From positions 23,950 to 87,949 of the forward strand of contig NZ_LS422985.1 in assembly GCF_900411375.1 (NCBI RefSeq): a stretch of DNA of 64,000 nt, in the 5' to 3' direction. The position numbers and the translations under genes are program-made. This stretch comes from Lentilactobacillus raoultii (GTDB taxonomy: Bacteria > Bacillota > Bacilli > Lactobacillales > Lactobacillaceae). The notes below the pieces were generated by a model. That model was not told the origin of the DNA and searched no databases. It worked only from the letters and a program-made list of their open reading frames with translations. Shown piece after piece: positions 33,770 to 44,357 of the stretch (within the stretch, counting starts at the first letter, position 1; every line of letters starts with the position of its first letter).

Positions 33770-34423
33770 TTAAACGTTTTGACTGACATTATTGAAATAG
33801 TCAACTGAATAATGGTTGCCATCCCAATTGACCTTTGTCACACTACCGTTTTTGGTGGAAACGTTGACCGGAATATCGCTGAAATGGCTGACGACGTTGC
33901 GGATCAGCGTACCATGAGTGGCAATTAATAGCTGGTCGCCATCTTGGGCTTCCTTGACAACTTGGTCAATTGCCGGTTGCAGGCGTTGCCAAAATTTTTG
34001 ACTGGTTTCGGCATCCCCGTACGGATCAGCAGCTGCAATTATATCCTCAGCTTTATCAATTCCATATTCGGCAATCATTTCATGAAATGAGTTCAGGCCG
34101 CGGGGACCGCCAATAATGTGCCAGGTTTTGACATCATCTTCACCTTCCCAATAGCCAAAGTTCAATTCACGAAAACCGGCTAGCGGGGTGGTTGTTTTAA
34201 CTGTTGACGGGTTTTTAGATAAAATCAAGCGACCGGTTTCAATTGCCCGTGGTAAATCACTGCTGTAAGCGGCGTTAAAGTGAATAGATTTTAAACGATC
34301 GCCGGCATCAAGGGCGTCGTTAACCCCTTTTTCGGTAAGTGATGAATCGATAACGCCTTGAATGCGATGATATTTATTTAAGTATGTTTGACCATGACGA
34401 ACGAAATACAACGAAATTGTCAT
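33770..34423 (-). CDS. Histidine phosphatase superfamily (phosphoglycerate-mutase-like) protein
   Basis: A 217-residue phosphatase of the branch-1 histidine phosphatase family. The catalytic 'YFVRHGQTYLNKYHRIQG' (RHG motif, His about residue 9) is at the N-terminus, and the second catalytic His lies in 'LLIATHGTLIRNV'. Proton-donor Glu is in the 'FRELNFGYWEGED' region. These proteins dephosphorylate small sugars, nucleotides or other substrates; the substrate is unknown. The ATG at 34423 follows GGAGGTTCTCT. It is monocistronic. Confidence 0.88.
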   Translation of the reverse strand: MTISLYFVRHGQTYLNKYHRIQGVIDSSLTEKGVNDALDAGDRLKSIHFNAAYSSDLPRAIETGRLILSKNPSTVKTTTPLAGFRELNFGYWEGEDDVKTWHIIGGPRGLNSFHEMIAEYGIDKAEDIIAAADPYGDAETSQKFWQRLQPAIDQVVKEAQDGDQLLIATHGTLIRNVVSHFSDIPVNVSTKNGSVTKVNWDGNHYSVDYFNNVSQNV

Positions 34424-34969
34424 AGAGAACCTCCATTTAGCATAATTGTTTGAATTACCATTATTGTAGCATAACCGGCTGAAAGAGTGGGAGTAAAGGA
34501 CGCCAACTTAAGAAAGGTGGTTGATTAAGTGACAAATGGTGCAGAATCAAAGGATTGATTTTTAACCGATTTCGGTGTTAGCTAATGGTTAAGATTAGCA
34601 ATAAGTAATCAAAAAGTACTGATTGATATCAATAAGACGAAATTTCCCATAATTATTTTAGGACATGATAAAATGACAGCGTCAAAGGGGAATATTATTA
34701 TTTTATTGTAGCATAACAGGTTCATTAATATTGGTTTTGTACGCACTTTTTTGAAAGCGCTTAACCGGAAACCGGTTTATCAAAATTTTAAAAGTTTTTT
34801 ATTTGGAGTTAAAGTTAAGGGGGTGTTGCTAATTGACCGATTTATTTTGGGGAAGACAAAGATACCATGATTGTCAGGTAGGACTAACCAAATTTGATTA
34901 TTTGAAATTAATCGAGTGGATCAATTTAATGCGGATATAATAGCCTTTATTATTCAGGGGGAGATTAAA
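34424..34969 (+). other. Long upstream region of the giant surface protein gene
   Basis: About 545 AT-rich bases with no ORF. The 15-mer TTATTGTAGCATAAC occurs at both ~34462 and ~34704; read leftward it contains TGCTACAAT, an extended -10, and the first copy may serve the phosphatase gene. TATAAT at 34936-34941 is a possible -10 for the surface protein but lacks a good -35. A cre-like box and a dyad are listed separately. Confidence 0.45.
34751..34777 (+). promoter_or_regulatory. cre-like box abutting an AACCGG/CCGGTT dyad
   Basis: TTGAAAGCGCTTAAC (34751-34765) matches the cre consensus except for its last two fixed bases. It overlaps AACCGG-AAA-CCGGTT (34763-34777), a perfect 6-bp dyad. 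Together they suggest a regulated upstream region for the surface protein gene. Confidence 0.4.
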
Positions 34970-37900
34970 TTGGCAAAGCATCACCCAGCGTTGAAAAATA
35001 ACGTGATAAATGAAAAACAACATTACAAAATGTATAAGAGTGGTAAGCACTGGCTGTTTGCGGCGATTACGACGGTCACCTTTGTGGTAGGTGGCGCTGC
35101 CGGTATTAATGACAAGTCAGTTGCCGCCGATGAGTTAACAACTACTGAAACGCAACAGTCAGTCAATAGTGATTCAAGTTCGATTAACGCAGCTGCAACA
35201 ACTCAGCAGGTGACGGTTCCTTCAGCTGAAAATAAGTCAGCCGACACTGAAACGTCAACATCTGGGAATAACTCAACCACCGCTGCAACGCAACCAACCG
35301 AAACAACTAGTTCATCACCTGCGTCATCAACCGCTCAGCCGGCTGCCGAGGCTACTCACCAAGCGACAACTGAGCATTCCTCAACGGTACCGGCTTCATC
35401 GGCAAGCCAGGCGACCCAAAGCACAAGTCAAAATAATGGCCAACAACCGAGTCAGCCAACAGCAGTTAGTGAAGCTAGCCAGACGAGTCAAACGAATCAA
35501 CCAACCAGTACCGTTCCTAAATCGGCAACGCAAGTTAATGTGACCCAAGCATCGGTTAACTCCGGTGCAGGGAAGGCGGCTGTGGCCTCTTCAACAACAG
35601 CTCAAGTAAATCAGGCTGCGCCAGCCGCTAAGACTTCAGCTGGTTCGGCCAGTGTTGCAACTTCATCATCCGCGTCGTTAGCTGATTCAGCGATCACGCA
35701 GCCAGCTCAAACGGCAACGAGCACCGCAAGTTCAGCGATTTCAAAAAATGAAAGCGCTTCATCAGCAAACCGACCAACTTCCAGGGCAGTTAGTGCGGCT
35801 GTCACCCCACCTAGTGATCCCGCCGCCACTTCTGGTAGTTCGCTTGCGCCAGCGTCTTCAAATGGCGCAAAAGTGGCTGCGGAACCAGCTGATCGGCCAG
35901 CGGCTTCACCAGCGGTCTCAATTGCCAAGGCCGAGAAATATGATGGCAAAACCAACGGGGTTGCAGTGGCCGCTTCCAAAGCAACTGAGACGACTGGCCC
36001 TGATAGCGCCAATTCAGCAGTAACTTCAACTGAAACAACCGAAACGGCTCAGTCAATTGCCTATCAATCCTACCTTGAGACGTTGAAAACGGTGCCACCG
36101 ATCGCCAGCAATTATACGGATCAATCCTATAGTCAGTTAATCAACGTCATTAATAATTTAAACCATTTAACAGCTGCTGCCGGGCCGACTGCCCTGCAAG
36201 CTGCAACAGCAATGATTAAGCAAGCCGTTAATGAGTTGATTTTAACGGCTGCCAGTGATGGCAAGCAAATTACCACGGCGGTTTTAAATGACGCAGTCAC
36301 GGCTGCCAACACGACTTATCCAACGACGGATTCGGCAAATTATACGTCGGCGGCCTGGGAAACTTACACCAAAGCTTTAAAGGCCGCAACCGGTGTGGCT
36401 GCGGACCCAACAGCGACTGGTAATCGAGCAGCCGTCATGTATAAAAATTTACAGGCAGCTATGGCAATCTTGGCTGCTTCAAGTACCAAAGCAGTGATGG
36501 CGCCCTATACTGATTTAGCTAAAAAAGCCAAGACAGCGATTGACAGAGCCGGTTCCTATACAGCAGAATCAATCAAAGCTTTGACCGCGGCCAGTGAAGC
36601 CGCCAAAAATCTAACTGATACAACATCTGCCGATACCGCTCAAAAGGTAATAGCGCAATTGTCAGCAGCAATCGATCATTTAGTGCCGGCTGCAAGTTTA
36701 GTTGATTTGTCAATAACAATTGATACAGCTGCACCAATTTATCAGGATACCAAGGCAATTGGAAACTATGATTCGGCCAGCTGGTCAGATTTTGCCAGCG
36801 CCTACACGTACGCCGCCGCGGTTTTAAATAATAGTGGTGCCACGGCTGACCAAATTAGTAACGCCACCGTGTCTCTCAAGCAAGCCGTTCAGTCTTTAAA
36901 GGATCATGATCGAACCACTTATGTTAATCAATTAAATGACGCCATCGTGGGTGGTACAGCACTATTAGCAGTCGGTGACGGCACCGCTTTTGACTCCTCA
37001 ACGACCAAAGAATTAAGTCAGGCCATTTCTTCTGCCCAGGAAGTGCTTAAAAAGGCATCAAGTTCGCTGGATGAAGTGGTTGATGCCACCAATCAGATTA
37101 AGACGGGCATTAATGGATTAAAAACAACTTTCCAACTGACAGTTGACAAGTTGGATAACTTTATTAAAACGGCTACGGGAATTGGATCGACCGGGACTTC
37201 AGCAGTGACAACCGATTCTTACAATGCATTATCTCAGGCACTGGCTGCGGCTCAGTATGCTAGATATAATGATGCGAATACGGTCATTTTGGCTGAAGAC
37301 GTGGCCAAGCTTCAAAGTGCGATTTGGAATGCCGTCCCAGCTAACCAGTCGGCCGCAACCGTTAAAGCCGATTTGAAGAAGGCATTGACTGCGGCACAAA
37401 AGGTGACGAAAGATCCGGCAACCATTAAGACGTATGCGGCCGAGTCGGTCGATAACTTGAACAATGCAATTGCGGTTGCCATCGCAACTTTGGATAGTGG
37501 GACGACTGATCCGGCAACGCTTCAAGTTGCTTATAATTTGATTAACTTTTATGCGACCAACCTGGGTAAACGTGACGGGGCTAGTTGGAATTGGGGCGTC
37601 AACACCTATTTTTATATTCTTGGGGAAACTCAAAAGAACGCTAATACAGTTAATCGTGATGGCACAATCACGTTTGGCGATTATAGTAAAATTGATTCAT
37701 TTTTAGGCATGAACTACGGGCCGGCTTATACGACAGTTTATACGCTGCCAAGTGCGCTGACCACCTTCTTTAAGAGTCCAAATTGGCAGAATTATGTCAA
37801 AGTAGCCTACTATCAGGCAGGTGGATCCGCCAAAGTGGCAACGCCATTGACTAAAAACGGGGCACTTGATCCAAGCAAATCGGTTGCATTGGCTGATGCC

Positions 37901-40900
37901 ATTAACGCCGGCGCCTTTCAGGCAACGGCCACCAGCAATTCCGCCGGTCAAACCGTCCTGACGATTTATAGTCCGGTGGTTGGTGGCGGGACCAGTGCGA
38001 CCAGCTACCTGTTTACGTTGGATTTAAAAACGTGGTCCGCTGATACCGGTTATTATCTGCCACGGGTGACGTTGGATCCAACCAACAGCCGACCAACCGA
38101 CATCAGCGCCGCTAACGATCTGACAGTAATGGCACTGCCAACCGGGTTTAATTTCTCACTCTTTGGGACAAAACCCAGCAAAACGGATTCAACTACGTTT
38201 GCGAATCGATTTGTCACCACTTCCGATAGTACTCAAACCGGACTTGACTGGAGCGGCAAAGCAACGGGCGGATTAGCAGTGCTGTCAGCTGGCATTCAAA
38301 GTGCGGTGCCGGCCATCACACCGATTGATTTAACCCACCCAATCACTCAAGGGGTTAACACAATTACTGGTCAACTTGATTCGGCTGATTGGTCCGCGGC
38401 TGTTTCATCAAATAATCAGGGTGACCGTTTACAATTAGTGGTTACCAATCAAACAACCGGCCAAAAAGTCGTTGTCCCGATTAATTCGGATGGGTCCTTC
38501 TCGGCGTCGTTTGGGACTCAAAGTGGTGATACAACGATTGGCACCACCCTTAATGCCGGCGATGTGATTCAAGCCCAGGTTCAGCGGGTAAGTGCTGCCG
38601 GTCAGGTAACCTATGGGACGGTAGGGATTCTGAGCCCAGCAGTATCAGCGGGCCAGACACCATTTGTCAACATTGATTTTAAGACCGTTAGCCAAGGGTC
38701 ACAGTTGCTTTCCGGCACGATCACCAGTCTGACACCGGTGGGGACGGCCTTTAATGCCGCCATCACCAATCCTCAGACTAACCTGCCGCCAGCCGGTGAT
38801 CTAAACGTTTATACGGTCCAAGTGGTCGTGTACAATTCGAATGGGTCACGCGCCTATCAATCAACGACGCAAACCAGCGCTGATGGTAAATGGGCAATAA
38901 CGATTCCGGCTTTGGCAATCGGTCAATTTATTGATGCCACTGTCCGGGTTCAAACAGGAATTTCAACCGGCACAGGGGATAATCAACCAAGTGGCACGAC
39001 CGTTAATAATCTCCGAACGACGGTTACGGGGCATTTCTACGTACCAACTAATACGGATGAACTAAGTGCTGCAATTTCAGCAGCTGGACAAACGGTGACG
39101 GCCGGCCAGCAAACCACGCCGGCAACGATGGAAGAATGGCAAACACTAGTCTCACAACTTAAAAGTGCTCAAGGTGTTTTAACCGCAGCTCAATCGGTTC
39201 GTAATCAAATCACGACAGCCAAGGCGGTTAGTCAAAGTGAGGTTGATGCGGCCGCTAGTGCTTTGAGGGATGTCTTGACCAAAACGATGAAGAGCACGTC
39301 GGGATTAACCCAGGCGATTAATGCGGCAAGTCAACTTCAACCAACTGATTATTCACCGGATAGTTATCAGGTTGTCAAGCAGGCGTTGGCCGAAGCTCAG
39401 GGGGTTAAAAATAAAGCTGAAACTGATTTGGAAGCGGTTAGCTCAACGGATATATTAACCACCATGAACAACTTGAACCAAGCAGTTAAACAACTGGTAC
39501 CCAAAGCCAACCTTGACGCGATTACTTCAGCCGGCGCAGTAGCTGCCGAGCAAGCTAAATTGGCGGATCAAGCTGCCCAATCAGCCGTTACTGCTAATCA
39601 GGGGACTCGAACTGCCAGTGACGCGGTTAAATCAGCAATTAAAGCTGGTGATTTGAATGCGGCCCAGGCAGCGGTTCAAACGGCCACAACTGCTAAAGAT
39701 CAAGCGGCCAGTGCTGCTGCCGACGCTCAACAGGCGGCTGCTAAAGCGATCGAAGCGGCTGCATCAGTTGCCGAATTAGCCAAAACAATCAGCCCAGCCG
39801 ACGCTTCGTTTGCTGACGCGCAAAAATTGGTCTCAGCCGCCAATGAAGCTGCCGACCAGGCCAAAGCCAATGCTCAACAGGCAACCCAAGCAGCCAGTGA
39901 AGCAGAAGCAACGCTTAAGACTACTGAAGCGGCTTACAATCAGGCGGTTACTGACGCCAAGACGGCGAGTGACCAAGCCGAGGCAACGACTGCTAAAGCA
40001 GCTGAAACTGCTGAGGCCGCTGCCGCTGATGCTTCGACAGCCTATCACACGGCTTCGAATGCGGTAAATTCAATAAACGCGGCCGCTGTTTCAATTAGTT
40101 CGGCTCAGACGGCTGATCAGGCCAAGCCCGCTGTTGACGCGGCGACTGCAGCAGCAAAGCAGGCTGCCGATGCTGCACAATTAGCTGAAATTAAAGCTGC
40201 TGAGGCGGCCAAAGCAGCAAAAGCGGCTGCCGATGCCGCTAAAATGACTCATAACTCGACGACGGCCACCGATGCCGCTAATCGGGCAGCCCAAGCAGCC
40301 GCCGAGGCAGCTCAGACAGCAAAGGCGGCTAAAGAACTAGCTGATTCAGCTGCTAAAACTGCCAATCAAGTAGAAACAGCTTACAACAAATTGACACCTA
40401 GCGGCACATCTGAGACTGGTGGTACGACGATTAATCCGAATGATAATCAATCGGCAACCAATTTAGAAACCAATGTTGCCAACGCCGCTAAAACCGCTTT
40501 TGATGCGACTTCGACAGCCTATAATGATGCTGCTAAAGCTAATCAAGCTGCTAATACCGCCTTGGCTGAACTGGCTGGCGCTAAAACGGCGACTGCGGCT
40601 CAAGCAGCTCTGGATGCGGTTCATGCTGCGGCAAACAATGCACTTGTTGCTGCCACGACGGCTACGCAAAATGCCGGTAAAGCAACCCAGGCAGCTGAAA
40701 TGGCTGCAGCGACTGCCAAAACGGCCGGTAATGCTGCCATGAACGCGACTGCCGCCACCGCTACTACCTGGGCAAATCAAGCAGACAACTTGGCAAAGAG
40801 TGCCACTAATTTGGCAACTACTGCGGCTCAAACCGCGGCCAACGCTGCTAAAATTTACGCAGATGTGATGCTTAAATTGACGACAAATGGCAGTGCAAAT

Positions 40901-41866
40901 GGCAGTGGAACCACGCCAACTCCTTCAACATCGACTAATGCTAATCCAAATTCAGGTAATTCAAACGCCAGCAACTCAGCGTCTGGTGGCAGTGGGGTGG
41001 TTGGTTCAATCGTGAGTTCAGATAACGATAATCGGAAACAGCCATCGACTGCCGGTGACACTACCAGTGTTGCTTCGAACCAGAGTGGTGATGTGCATTA
41101 TTCAACGATTGTTGACAGTATTGCCGACAGCCAGCTAAACCGTTATTGGACTTCCAAGTCTAATCATGGCACATTACTGACGAAGAGAGGGCTCTATCGG
41201 TATACCGCAACTGGTCAGCGACTGAACTATATTTCAGCGGGCACTATTTTGCATGTTCAACAAGTTCAGCGAGTTAGTCAACGAACTCAGTTGGTATTGA
41301 CGGATGGCACCCATGTGACGGGTCGAAAGACATTTAGTAATTTTGTGACGGTTGGTCAAAACTACAATGATGATCTTTACGATGGCTTGATTTATTACGT
41401 TGGCCATCAAAATGGTTTGTTTGAGTATTCAACCAAAGATTTTAAGAAGGTTAACCGAGGCCGTCACATTAAGGTTGGCACGGTGCTTCACGTTGCCCGA
41501 ATTGTCAAGGCCGGGCGGACCACGCGGTATCTTCTCACCAATGGCCAATATGTCACCGCAAATCGGAAATTCGTAAAAAAAGCCAAAATCAGTGCCAGTT
41601 ATTATACGGGTAAATTGACTGGGAGAACCATCACGGTGAAGACACCAAAAGGAATTTCCAGTTATCAAAATGCCGGATTGTCTTCCAAACAGTTAAAAGG
41701 ATTGAAGATCGGGACAAAATTAACGGTTAAACGAATTGTTAAAGTAGGCCACACAACCAGGTTCCAATTGACAGATGGTCGTTACACCACGGCAAGGACT
41801 AGCGAATTTAAAATTACTAAGAACCCCGTTGCTCTCAAACTGAAATATAAGCTGCCAACTTTGTGA
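34970..41866 (+). CDS. Giant cell-surface protein (KxYKxGKxW signal, FIVAR-like repeats, Ala-rich coiled coil, DUF5776 tail)
   Basis: A 2298-residue exported protein. Order by rough residue: KxYKxGKxW signal ('KMYKSGKHW', 20-28), hydrophobic helix and cleavage near 'VAADE' (54); Ser/Thr/Ala-rich stalk (55-360); several FIVAR-like helical repeats (360-860, e.g. 'YDSASWSDFASAYTYAAAVL'); an aromatic globular region I cannot assign (865-1110); beta-rich Ig-like domains (1115-1355); more FIVAR-like sequence (1360-1520); ~450 residues of Ala-rich coiled coil (1520-1965); a Ser/Asn linker; and a C-terminal module of DUF5776-type repeats (2045-2298). It has no LPXTG. The TTG at 34970 after GGGGGAG is the start; an in-frame ATG at 34916 has no site. 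Probably an adhesin or biofilm protein. Confidence 0.88.
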   Translation: MAKHHPALKNNVINEKQHYKMYKSGKHWLFAAITTVTFVVGGAAGINDKSVAADELTTTETQQSVNSDSSSINAAATTQQVTVPSAENKSADTETSTSGNNSTTAATQPTETTSSSPASSTAQPAAEATHQATTEHSSTVPASSASQATQSTSQNNGQQPSQPTAVSEASQTSQTNQPTSTVPKSATQVNVTQASVNSGAGKAAVASSTTAQVNQAAPAAKTSAGSASVATSSSASLADSAITQPAQTATSTASSAISKNESASSANRPTSRAVSAAVTPPSDPAATSGSSLAPASSNGAKVAAEPADRPAASPAVSIAKAEKYDGKTNGVAVAASKATETTGPDSANSAVTSTETTETAQSIAYQSYLETLKTVPPIASNYTDQSYSQLINVINNLNHLTAAAGPTALQAATAMIKQAVNELILTAASDGKQITTAVLNDAVTAANTTYPTTDSANYTSAAWETYTKALKAATGVAADPTATGNRAAVMYKNLQAAMAILAASSTKAVMAPYTDLAKKAKTAIDRAGSYTAESIKALTAASEAAKNLTDTTSADTAQKVIAQLSAAIDHLVPAASLVDLSITIDTAAPIYQDTKAIGNYDSASWSDFASAYTYAAAVLNNSGATADQISNATVSLKQAVQSLKDHDRTTYVNQLNDAIVGGTALLAVGDGTAFDSSTTKELSQAISSAQEVLKKASSSLDEVVDATNQIKTGINGLKTTFQLTVDKLDNFIKTATGIGSTGTSAVTTDSYNALSQALAAAQYARYNDANTVILAEDVAKLQSAIWNAVPANQSAATVKADLKKALTAAQKVTKDPATIKTYAAESVDNLNNAIAVAIATLDSGTTDPATLQVAYNLINFYATNLGKRDGASWNWGVNTYFYILGETQKNANTVNRDGTITFGDYSKIDSFLGMNYGPAYTTVYTLPSALTTFFKSPNWQNYVKVAYYQAGGSAKVATPLTKNGALDPSKSVALADAINAGAFQATATSNSAGQTVLTIYSPVVGGGTSATSYLFTLDLKTWSADTGYYLPRVTLDPTNSRPTDISAANDLTVMALPTGFNFSLFGTKPSKTDSTTFANRFVTTSDSTQTGLDWSGKATGGLAVLSAGIQSAVPAITPIDLTHPITQGVNTITGQLDSADWSAAVSSNNQGDRLQLVVTNQTTGQKVVVPINSDGSFSASFGTQSGDTTIGTTLNAGDVIQAQVQRVSAAGQVTYGTVGILSPAVSAGQTPFVNIDFKTVSQGSQLLSGTITSLTPVGTAFNAAITNPQTNLPPAGDLNVYTVQVVVYNSNGSRAYQSTTQTSADGKWAITIPALAIGQFIDATVRVQTGISTGTGDNQPSGTTVNNLRTTVTGHFYVPTNTDELSAAISAAGQTVTAGQQTTPATMEEWQTLVSQLKSAQGVLTAAQSVRNQITTAKAVSQSEVDAAASALRDVLTKTMKSTSGLTQAINAASQLQPTDYSPDSYQVVKQALAEAQGVKNKAETDLEAVSSTDILTTMNNLNQAVKQLVPKANLDAITSAGAVAAEQAKLADQAAQSAVTANQGTRTASDAVKSAIKAGDLNAAQAAVQTATTAKDQAASAAADAQQAAAKAIEAAASVAELAKTISPADASFADAQKLVSAANEAADQAKANAQQATQAASEAEATLKTTEAAYNQAVTDAKTASDQAEATTAKAAETAEAAAADASTAYHTASNAVNSINAAAVSISSAQTADQAKPAVDAATAAAKQAADAAQLAEIKAAEAAKAAKAAADAAKMTHNSTTATDAANRAAQAAAEAAQTAKAAKELADSAAKTANQVETAYNKLTPSGTSETGGTTINPNDNQSATNLETNVANAAKTAFDATSTAYNDAAKANQAANTALAELAGAKTATAAQAALDAVHAAANNALVAATTATQNAGKATQAAEMAAATAKTAGNAAMNATAATATTWANQADNLAKSATNLATTAAQTAANAAKIYADVMLKLTTNGSANGSGTTPTPSTSTNANPNSGNSNASNSASGGSGVVGSIVSSDNDNRKQPSTAGDTTSVASNQSGDVHYSTIVDSIADSQLNRYWTSKSNHGTLLTKRGLYRYTATGQRLNYISAGTILHVQQVQRVSQRTQLVLTDGTHVTGRKTFSNFVTVGQNYNDDLYDGLIYYVGHQNGLFEYSTKDFKKVNRGRHIKVGTVLHVARIVKAGRTTRYLLTNGQYVTANRKFVKKAKISASYYTGKLTGRTITVKTPKGISSYQNAGLSSKQLKGLKIGTKLTVKRIVKVGHTTRFQLTDGRYTTARTSEFKITKNPVALKLKYKLPTL

Positions 41867-41940
41867 TTTCTAAAGCATCTACTGGACTCACCCTCTAAAA
41901 CATGCTAAACTATTAAGCTAATAATTGTAGGGGGTCCAAA

Positions 41941-44236
41941 ATGGCAGATAATATTAAAGAACAAGAGCAACGCCACCTCGACAGCGTTATCAAGAAAATC
42001 AAGGTCTCGGAGACTGATCTTGAAAAGAAAATCAAATCCACTAAAAAAGACGTCAAGGACATTTACGCAAACTTTAACAACGATGTTCGGTTAAAAACGT
42101 CGACGTATAGTGGCATGATGGAAACTGCCATGTCAATTCGACAGCAGCAACAAATGCTGTCAGAACGGGAAAATCGACAGGAACATGCTGCCCGTGAGTT
42201 GGGGACTTTGACAAAACTTGAGAAAAATCCCTACTTTGCCCGAATTGATTTTCGGGAGGGGACTGAAGCCCATGATGAAACCATTTATATTGGCATGGCT
42301 TCTTATACGGATAAACCCGACCATTATTTGATTTACGATTGGCGAGCCCCAATTTCCAGTATTTATTATAATGGTGGGATTGGCCAGGTCACTTACCAAA
42401 CACCGGATGGCGAACAAACCGTTGATGTTAAATTAAAACGCCAGTTTCAAATTGAGAATGCAAAAATTAAAACTGTTTTCGATACCGAAGAAGTCGTTGG
42501 TGATCAGATGTTGCTGGATGCTTTGGGCGGTCATTCTGATACCAAGATGAAGAGTATTGTCACGACGATTCAAAAGGAACAAAACCAAATCATTCGGGAT
42601 ACCAAGTCTGAGTTGTTATTTGTTCAGGGTGCGGCTGGGTCCGGTAAAACGGCCGCAGTCTTACAACGAATTGCCTACTTGCTTTATCAGTACCGCGGTA
42701 ATTTAAATTCGGGCCAGATCATTCTGTTTTCGCCCAACCAACTGTTTAATGACTATATTAATCAGGTGCTGCCGGAACTGGGTGAACAAAACATGGTTCA
42801 GATGACCTTCTATCAATACAGTTCCCATCGACTGCCCAAGTATTAAGGTTGAGACGCTTTCACAACGTTTTGACGATCAGCTGGAAGCCAAAACCCAACA
42901 GTTAAACGAGTTTAAGGGTGGTCTGGCCTACTTCAAGGCGGTGAGTGCCTATGCCAACCACTTGAATACTGAAGATATGCGATTTCGTAACTTGATGTTT
43001 AATGGCAAAGTGTTGATTCCAAAGGAAAAAATCCGAGACATTTACTATCAGTTTAACGAAAACTATAATCTGCGTAACCGGCTTTCCGCCACTAGAGAAG
43101 CGCTTTTAAAGATTTTGAATCGAAAAGTTCACGTTGAAATGAAAAAAAAGTGGGTTGAAGAAGCGGTTCAAAACCTGTCGCGTGAAGAAATTATGCAGAT
43201 GCATCAGGATGGTGGCGAAGAGATTTTAAACGCTGATAAAGAGTTTAACTTCTTAGCTCGCCGAATTGTTATTAAAGCCTTTCGACGGGTTCAGCGTCAA
43301 ATCGTTCGTAATCACTTTTTGAGCATTAACAATCAATTCGTTCACATGCTGAGAAGTGTGCCTCAGATTTTGGCACTTGATCAGTATGGCATTGATAGTG
43401 ATACTTGGAAACAGGATATTGAAGCCACGATCGGCCGTTTAAAAGAGGGGCGATTGTCCCTAGCCGATGCGACGGCCTATATTTACCTTTATGATCTGAT
43501 GACCGGCAAACGCGGTGAGAAGGATATCAGGTATTTGTTTATTGATGAAGTCCAAGACTATTCGGCCTTTCAACTGGCTTTCTTAAAATTTAGTTTTCCA
43601 CGAGCTAAATTTACACTGCTGGGTGATTTAAACCAAGCCATCTTTACGCATGAAAACAGCCGAAAACTACTTGGTGAGCTTTCCAATATGTTTCCAGCTG
43701 ATAAGACTCGGGTGGTTCAACTGACCAAGTCGTATCGTTCTACTGAGCAAATCACTAACTTTACCAAGCATATTTTGACCAATGGTGAAGAAATCGTGCC
43801 GTTTAATCGGCAAGGTGAGTTACCGAAAATTTCAATTGCGGCTGGGATAGACGACGCAGTTGAACGGGTGAAGACCCAAGCTGAAGAAAACTTGGCGGAG
43901 CATGAAACGACAGCGATTATTGGCAAAACATTGAAAGAATGTCGTCAATTATCCGGTAAATTAGCTGAAGTTGGGGTCAGATCAACTTTGATTCGGACTG
44001 AGAATCAGCGATTAGTCAAAGGCATCATTATTGTGCCATCGTATTTGGCCAAAGGGCTCGAGTTCGACAGTGTGATTATGTGGGATGCTTCCCGGGCTTG
44101 TTATCCAGATGAACGGGATCGTCAGTTGGTTTATACGATTTGTACCCGGGCAATGCATCGGCTCACGATTGTTGCCAACAAAAAATTGTCACCAATTTTT
44201 GAAACGGTCCCTAAACAGGAATACCAATTAGCTTAA
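41941..44236 (+). pseudogene. helD: HelD-type RNA polymerase recycling helicase, one-base frameshift
   Basis: UvrD/Rep-like superfamily 1 ATPase that removes stalled RNA polymerase from DNA. The first part (41941-42846) has the N-terminal coiled coil and Walker A 'GAAGSGKTAAVLQ'. The reading frame then shifts: 'SHRLPKY' ends at a TAA, while the +1 frame continues without a break as 'IKVETLSQRFDDQLEA' into the second part (to 44236), which holds Walker B 'LFIDEVQDYS', 'TKSYRSTEQI' and 'SYLAKGLEFDSVIMW'. Deleting one base near 42835-42841 (for example one C of CCC) joins the frames. Either a true lesion or a sequencing error. The start ATG follows GGGGG. Confidence 0.85.
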
Positions 44237-44242
44237 ATAGAT

Positions 44243-44279
44243 GAAGTCGTGTGCAGGTCAATTACTGTCACGGCTTTTA
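44243..44279 (+). terminator. Terminator of helD
   Basis: AAGTCGTG pairs with CACGGCTT (one G-U) across a 17-base loop and is followed by TT. Confidence 0.65.
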
Positions 44280-44316
44280 ATCTTAGAAAAAATGCTTTTT
44301 TACCTTTATTAAATGG

Positions 44317-44322
44317 TATAAT
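44317..44322 (+). promoter_or_regulatory. Extended -10 promoter of coaA
   Basis: TGG-TATAAT, a perfect -10 with the TGN extension, lies 35 bases upstream of the coaA ATG. No strong -35 is needed for this promoter type. Confidence 0.6.
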
Positions 44323-44357
44323 TTACAGGTATTCTTGACGGGCGGAGATAGCAACTT

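Noticed and set aside
39500..40870. Overlapping long ORFs on both strands and a possible tandem repeat array
   Set aside because: These are shadows of the Ala-rich coiled coil; low-complexity GC-rich codons keep other frames open. No exact DNA tandem array was seen by eye.
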